In this document: positions 60,357-64,000 of the stretch, piece after piece
Layout of the letters: each line of letters opens with the position of its first letter
How positions within the stretch are numbered: position 1 is the stretch's first letter
Source of the DNA: Symbiotaphrina buchneri
Lineage: Eukaryota; Ascomycota; Symbiotaphrinales; Symbiotaphrinaceae
Direction of reading: 5' to 3'
Length of the DNA stretch: 64,000 nucleotides
NCBI GenBank assembly: GCA_001599915.1
Contig: BCIG01000012.1
Location: 124,001-188,000 of the forward strand
Notes under the pieces: generated by a model
Told to the model about the DNA's origin: nothing
What the model saw: only the letters and a program-made list of their open reading frames with translations
Database searches by the model: none
Position numbers and translations under genes: made by a program

Positions 60357-61032
60357 TTCTCCATTCCGCCGCACTTTGCAGGCAGGACGAGCTTAACAAG
60401 TCTCATTCTCGCATTTATCAGTGTGGATTATATGCGGGAAGATGTTATGTTCCCTTCCAGTGACTCCTGCGGGTTTGAGACCGGATTTGGGTGCGGTTAT
60501 GGGTGTACAGGGTGGAGAGACGGGGTGAGGATGTTGCGCCGACTTGCTAGTATGAGGCAGTGCTGCCCCTGCCAGCAATCTGGACGGAGTCTAGAACTAT
60601 GGCATGATCTGGCTACAGAGCTACAGGACTTGACGGGATCAGTGTCACAGAAATATCTTTGTGTTTACTATACTAGAGAAAGAAAGTGCCAATCATTCTC
60701 TCACACCGAGACTCTGCTCCCCATACGGTGTTACTCTCTCGAGAAACTCGATAGGTATGAATAAGCCCAAGGAACTGCGAGGCATGCCCCGTCTAGAAGA
60801 CTTTGCTCATGCCTCCGAGGGTTTCTCCGCAGTGTGTCGTGTAAGCAAAGGTTGATCGGCCAAATGATACGCTTCTATTGCTCTCAATTCGGCGTTGGAG
60901 GTCTAGACTTCAGCGCCGGACAAGTGATCGAAGATGAGTTCAATTGGTCATTAACCAATCTTTCTCAAGTACAATGATGCCGCAGTGCCTGGTTCCGCCC
61001 ATCTCGTTCCTGATCCTCGGCGCGCGCATTCA

Positions 61033-61184
61033 AATAAGCGTCGCTACATAAGAATGTCGTCGCTTTTCAAGGATATATGACTAGCGTCGCCCTATAAGCA
61101 ATTGTCGTCGCTACTTAAGAAATAAGCGTCGTTTTAAGAGGATATTATCGCATACAAAAATTGTCGTCGCCTTTTAAGAATACA
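61033..61184 (-). repeat. GCGACGA minisatellite array R1 (reverse)
   Basis: The same unit family in reverse (GTCGTCGC on the plus strand). About 98 bp (from 61033) match 62519-62617 as a direct repeat with about six differences. Confidence 0.85.
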
Positions 61185-62476
61185 CGGGTACCAGGAAATA
61201 CCGACGCCTTTCACATCAACATTTTACGGAAAAGGTCGATGGGAAGCTCCAAAATGATTGGCGACTGTATTAAATTAATGCAGCGAGTTCTTATGATGCT
61301 ACTCAAGTGCCAGTGCATCGGCTCTATGAATCAAGGTGTCTCGTCAAGCACTCTGATAAGAGAACCGACTACCAGTCCTGGTGACCTCGGTCAGTAGTAT
61401 CGGACTGCAATCAATTGTCTCTCCCGGGGTGAAAGTTTGAGGATGCAGAGTTGGATGGGAGAGACTTAAAACCAAGGTTGAAGCTAATTGTGACCAGCAG
61501 CCGCGGAGATCTCATAGCTGCCGTACGGTCTCGAGTCAGCCTACAGGATAAATCAAAATACAGCTTTACGGCCGCAGGAATCTGTCGCAACTGTAGATGT
61601 CCGCCCCGACTTATCTCTGTAGCATTCTCTGCCTCATTTGTGCGTGATGATTCTATTCTACTAGAATTAAGGAGCAGGAACTTGCACCTCCAGGTGATGT
61701 TGGAGTCTAGTAATCCATAGCTTACTGCACCGCTGGGCAAAGCTGCGACGAACTCACAATCACCACCGAATAACCCTCCCTGCTCACCCCCGGGCCTGCT
61801 GGCTGTTGATACCGACCAGTCTCCCATTAGAGTACATCAGCGGAATGATACATGATATATTCTATACGAGAATTTAAAGGCTCTCGAGAATATCTTAAAG
61901 GGGCCCTTTATTGGTCGGGCCAGGGGTGCCCCAATGGCCTCAGCAGAAAGATCTTATACGCAGCAGCCGGGCTTAGAGAAACGCTCCTATCTCCTCTATG
62001 TGATATATTTGAAGACAAGGGGAAAGCATCAAGGCGGACCTCACCCATAATGTCATTGCGGAGTTATCTCTATTTTACTTGATACTATAGCGGGGTAGCC
62101 GGATTTCAGGGGCCTCAGTCAGGTTTCTTGACAGCGATCAGGATTTGAAAGGAGAGCTTCATTTCACCTTCTGGTTAGTTAGGCAACCAACTACCTTCTT
62201 TCTGCTACATGCTTGCCTTCCGTGATATTTTATCCAGGTGGTGCGCTGCCACCGTCAGTTCCCAATCCCTGAACCTCCTATCCTCCTCCGCCGTATCCCA
62301 GAGTGAGCAGGGATCAAGCTCCACTCCTTCTATAACACCTCCAGACACCTCCATCATAGCTACCTTGCATGGTCAAGAAAGCATGCCCAGATGCCTGTAA
62401 CAGTAAATTATCATTAATATCCGTATCCATCAAGGCTTAAGATCCCTAAGCATACCCTAACTTGTAGTGCTAGCAG

Positions 62477-62772
62477 ATATCGACGCCTTATAAGCAATTG
62501 TCGTCGCCATTTAAGGAATAAGCGTCGCCACATAAGAATGTCGTCGCTTTTCAAGGATATATGGTTAGCGTCGCCCTACAAGCAATTGTCGTCGCTACTT
62601 AAGGAATAAGCGTCGTTACGTAAGAATGTCGTCGCTTTTGAAGAATATATGGCGCCGCTAAGAAATATCGTCGCTCTACAAGCAATTGTCGTCGCCACTT
62701 AGGAAATAGTCGTCGCTTAATAAGAATATTGTCGCATACAAAAAAAATGTCGTCGCTTTTTAAGAATATCGC
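62477..62772 (-). repeat. GCGACGA minisatellite array R2 (reverse)
   Basis: The longest array, about 14 units in reverse orientation and in the same higher-order order as L2. It ends outwardly with TTTTTAAGAATATCGC, the complement of the motif that begins L1. Confidence 0.85.
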
Positions 62773-64000
62773 AACTTCGCATGCCGTGATCCTTGAGAGA
62801 TCAGGACATTTCAGGTCTCTATAGTTCTCGATCTCGCTCCAGTACGCGGCGCGGGAAGAATTCAAGGCTTTTATGCAATTTTTGTAGATTTCACTATCAC
62901 AGATGAATGACCAATCATTATTGGAGCCTTCCATGCATACCAGCCGCATGTCCCTCCTGCACTATGGTCTCAAGCTTCCCCGACGCCTGCAACCAGCTTG
63001 AGATTTGGGCGCTGACACCAAAATGACGGACTCGTTGCCCGCTGCTCGTCGAGAACCTCCTTGCCCTCAATGCACGGGTATTTTCCCAGTGCTCAGAGAT
63101 GGAAGCCGAACTCATTAGTCCTAGGATCTCGATGCGGAAAGGCTCCCACGGGACTGTCAGCGGTGTGGGTCCTGTCGCTGAGAGCTGTGGCAGTGAGTGG
63201 AGTCGCGGTGGTGCTTGGAGAAGAAGGGGCTAGGTGAGGAGGGACAGGGGGCGTAGTATGAAGAACTCGACCGATGGTTGCAAATGACTGCGAGAGGCAC
63301 ATTCGCACTCTGAGGAAGATTGGCATGCGGGCGACAGGCATGTCGTAGAGGCCATGACTGTCTCAAAATGCAACGGGACTCCACTCTGGACCACTTGGAT
63401 GCCATGGTTGCTGCGCGGCGGGCAGACGCATTGAGGTCCAGCTTCTGACGAGTTGACGCACAATGAGGCGGCCAAGGTTGAACTCGTGTATCGTGGTATG
63501 CAATCCAGGCAAGGTGAGCTTCAATGAGGGTCGCTGCCGATGCAGGACTGGCGGTGGCCAGAAGAAATGCGCTGTAACATGGTCATGGGACCTCGATACA
63601 GGGAAATGGATGCTGTCAAGGGCCGCTGGGAGGAGCATGAAATGGCAACACCAGCGGACCAGTAACTTGGCCGGTGATCCGCTATCCATGGACAGCTCGC
63701 TGCTGCCATAGCCAAAACAAGAATCTGCCGGTCTCCCCGGTGACACTCCACCCACAAGGGTCTTAACTTGGGCAAGGTGCTGGCTAGGGCGGCCCTGAAT
63801 GAAACCGCTGTCGAGGATGTCGGCCAGTAGTAACGCATGCTGTACAATGCTGCCATTGCAGAAAACGTGGACTCCATCGAGTCAGAGAGTTGGAAGTCAC
63901 GGCGATCATTCCCCAGATATGCGTCCGGTTGAGGTGGAACATATTCTCAAGGGCCAGGACATCATCTGATATCCCTGGCCCTCCAGTTGACTCTGACTCC

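Larger units (their letters stand above)
58629..64000. other. Repeat-rich region without supported genes
   Basis: These 5.4 kb hold a degenerate tandem repeat, four GCGACGAC minisatellite arrays and unique DNA between and beyond them (59.8-60.1, 60.36-61.03, 61.19-62.48 and 62.78-64.0 kb). Frames up to about 140 codons exist on both strands, but none has a recognisable domain, good intron context or a partner frame. No telomeric TTAGGG run is present. Confidence 0.5.

Noticed and set aside
59590-62772. Regularly spaced short repeats, CRISPR-like at first sight
   Set aside because: The spacers are themselves repeated, unit lengths vary from 19 to 27 bp, arrays occur in both orientations, and the host is a fungus.
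58629-64000. Subtelomere or chromosome end
   Set aside because: Helicases and minisatellites hint at it, but there is no TTAGGG array and the sequence simply continues to the window edge.
62950-64000. Coding remnant at the right edge
   Set aside because: Frames up to 130 codons exist on both strands, but none shows a known domain or consistent splicing; no retroelement or capsid-like part was recognised.

Overview
The window is nuclear DNA from a filamentous ascomycete (Pezizomycotina). The evidence is short GT-AG introns (46-109 nt, often with a CTNAC-like branch site), few introns per gene (one MOT1 exon is 5.4 kb), and housekeeping and lineage-typical genes on both strands. Order and genus cannot be fixed from the sequence alone.

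Region 1 (about 0.5-29.3 kb) is a compact core-gene block in which every gene model closes cleanly. It holds, in order: RPL16/uL13 (-), Mediator subunit MED10 (+), an Ark/Prk-type NAK kinase (+), the Snf2-family ATPase MOT1 (+), a MAPEG membrane protein (+), a LIM-like zinc protein (+), an alpha-arrestin with a PPxY motif (-), a bZIP factor with a GC-AG intron (+), an Stm1/SERBP1-like RGG protein (+), a conserved basic Ser-rich protein of unknown role (+), and a GPI-anchored surface protein (+).

Region 2 (29.3-58.6 kb) is mosaic. A second conserved group lies inside it: SEC39 (-), a short-chain dehydrogenase (-) and a conserved hypothetical protein (+), at 35.7-43.3 kb. Around this group sit four unusual accessory genes: a large SF1 helicase (-, 31.1-34.8), a second SF1 helicase (+, 45.0-48.6), a GIY-YIG-like protein (-, 49.8-51.5) and a giant coiled-coil protein with a C-terminal Cys motif (+, 53.5-58.6). 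A truncated inverted relic of the second helicase lies at 29.45-29.74 kb. The four accessory proteins differ in kind, yet all four genes carry a related transcription-start cassette: a CT-rich tract, then TCAAG, then a TCTGGCTCGCAT-like box. Two copies are about 96% identical over 90 bp. Each gene then has a pyrimidine-rich leader of 350-720 nt. Each also has exactly one apparent reading-frame problem. This is the best candidate here for an undescribed system: a dispersed, co-regulated accessory gene set, perhaps mobile or recently decaying.

Region 3 (58.6-64 kb) has no gene I can support. It holds four arrays of a roughly 20-bp GCGACGAC-containing minisatellite, two in one orientation and two in the other, nested like terminal inverted repeats around unique DNA. 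They suggest a foldback or MITE-like element. No telomere repeat, CRISPR array, rRNA or convincing tRNA was seen.
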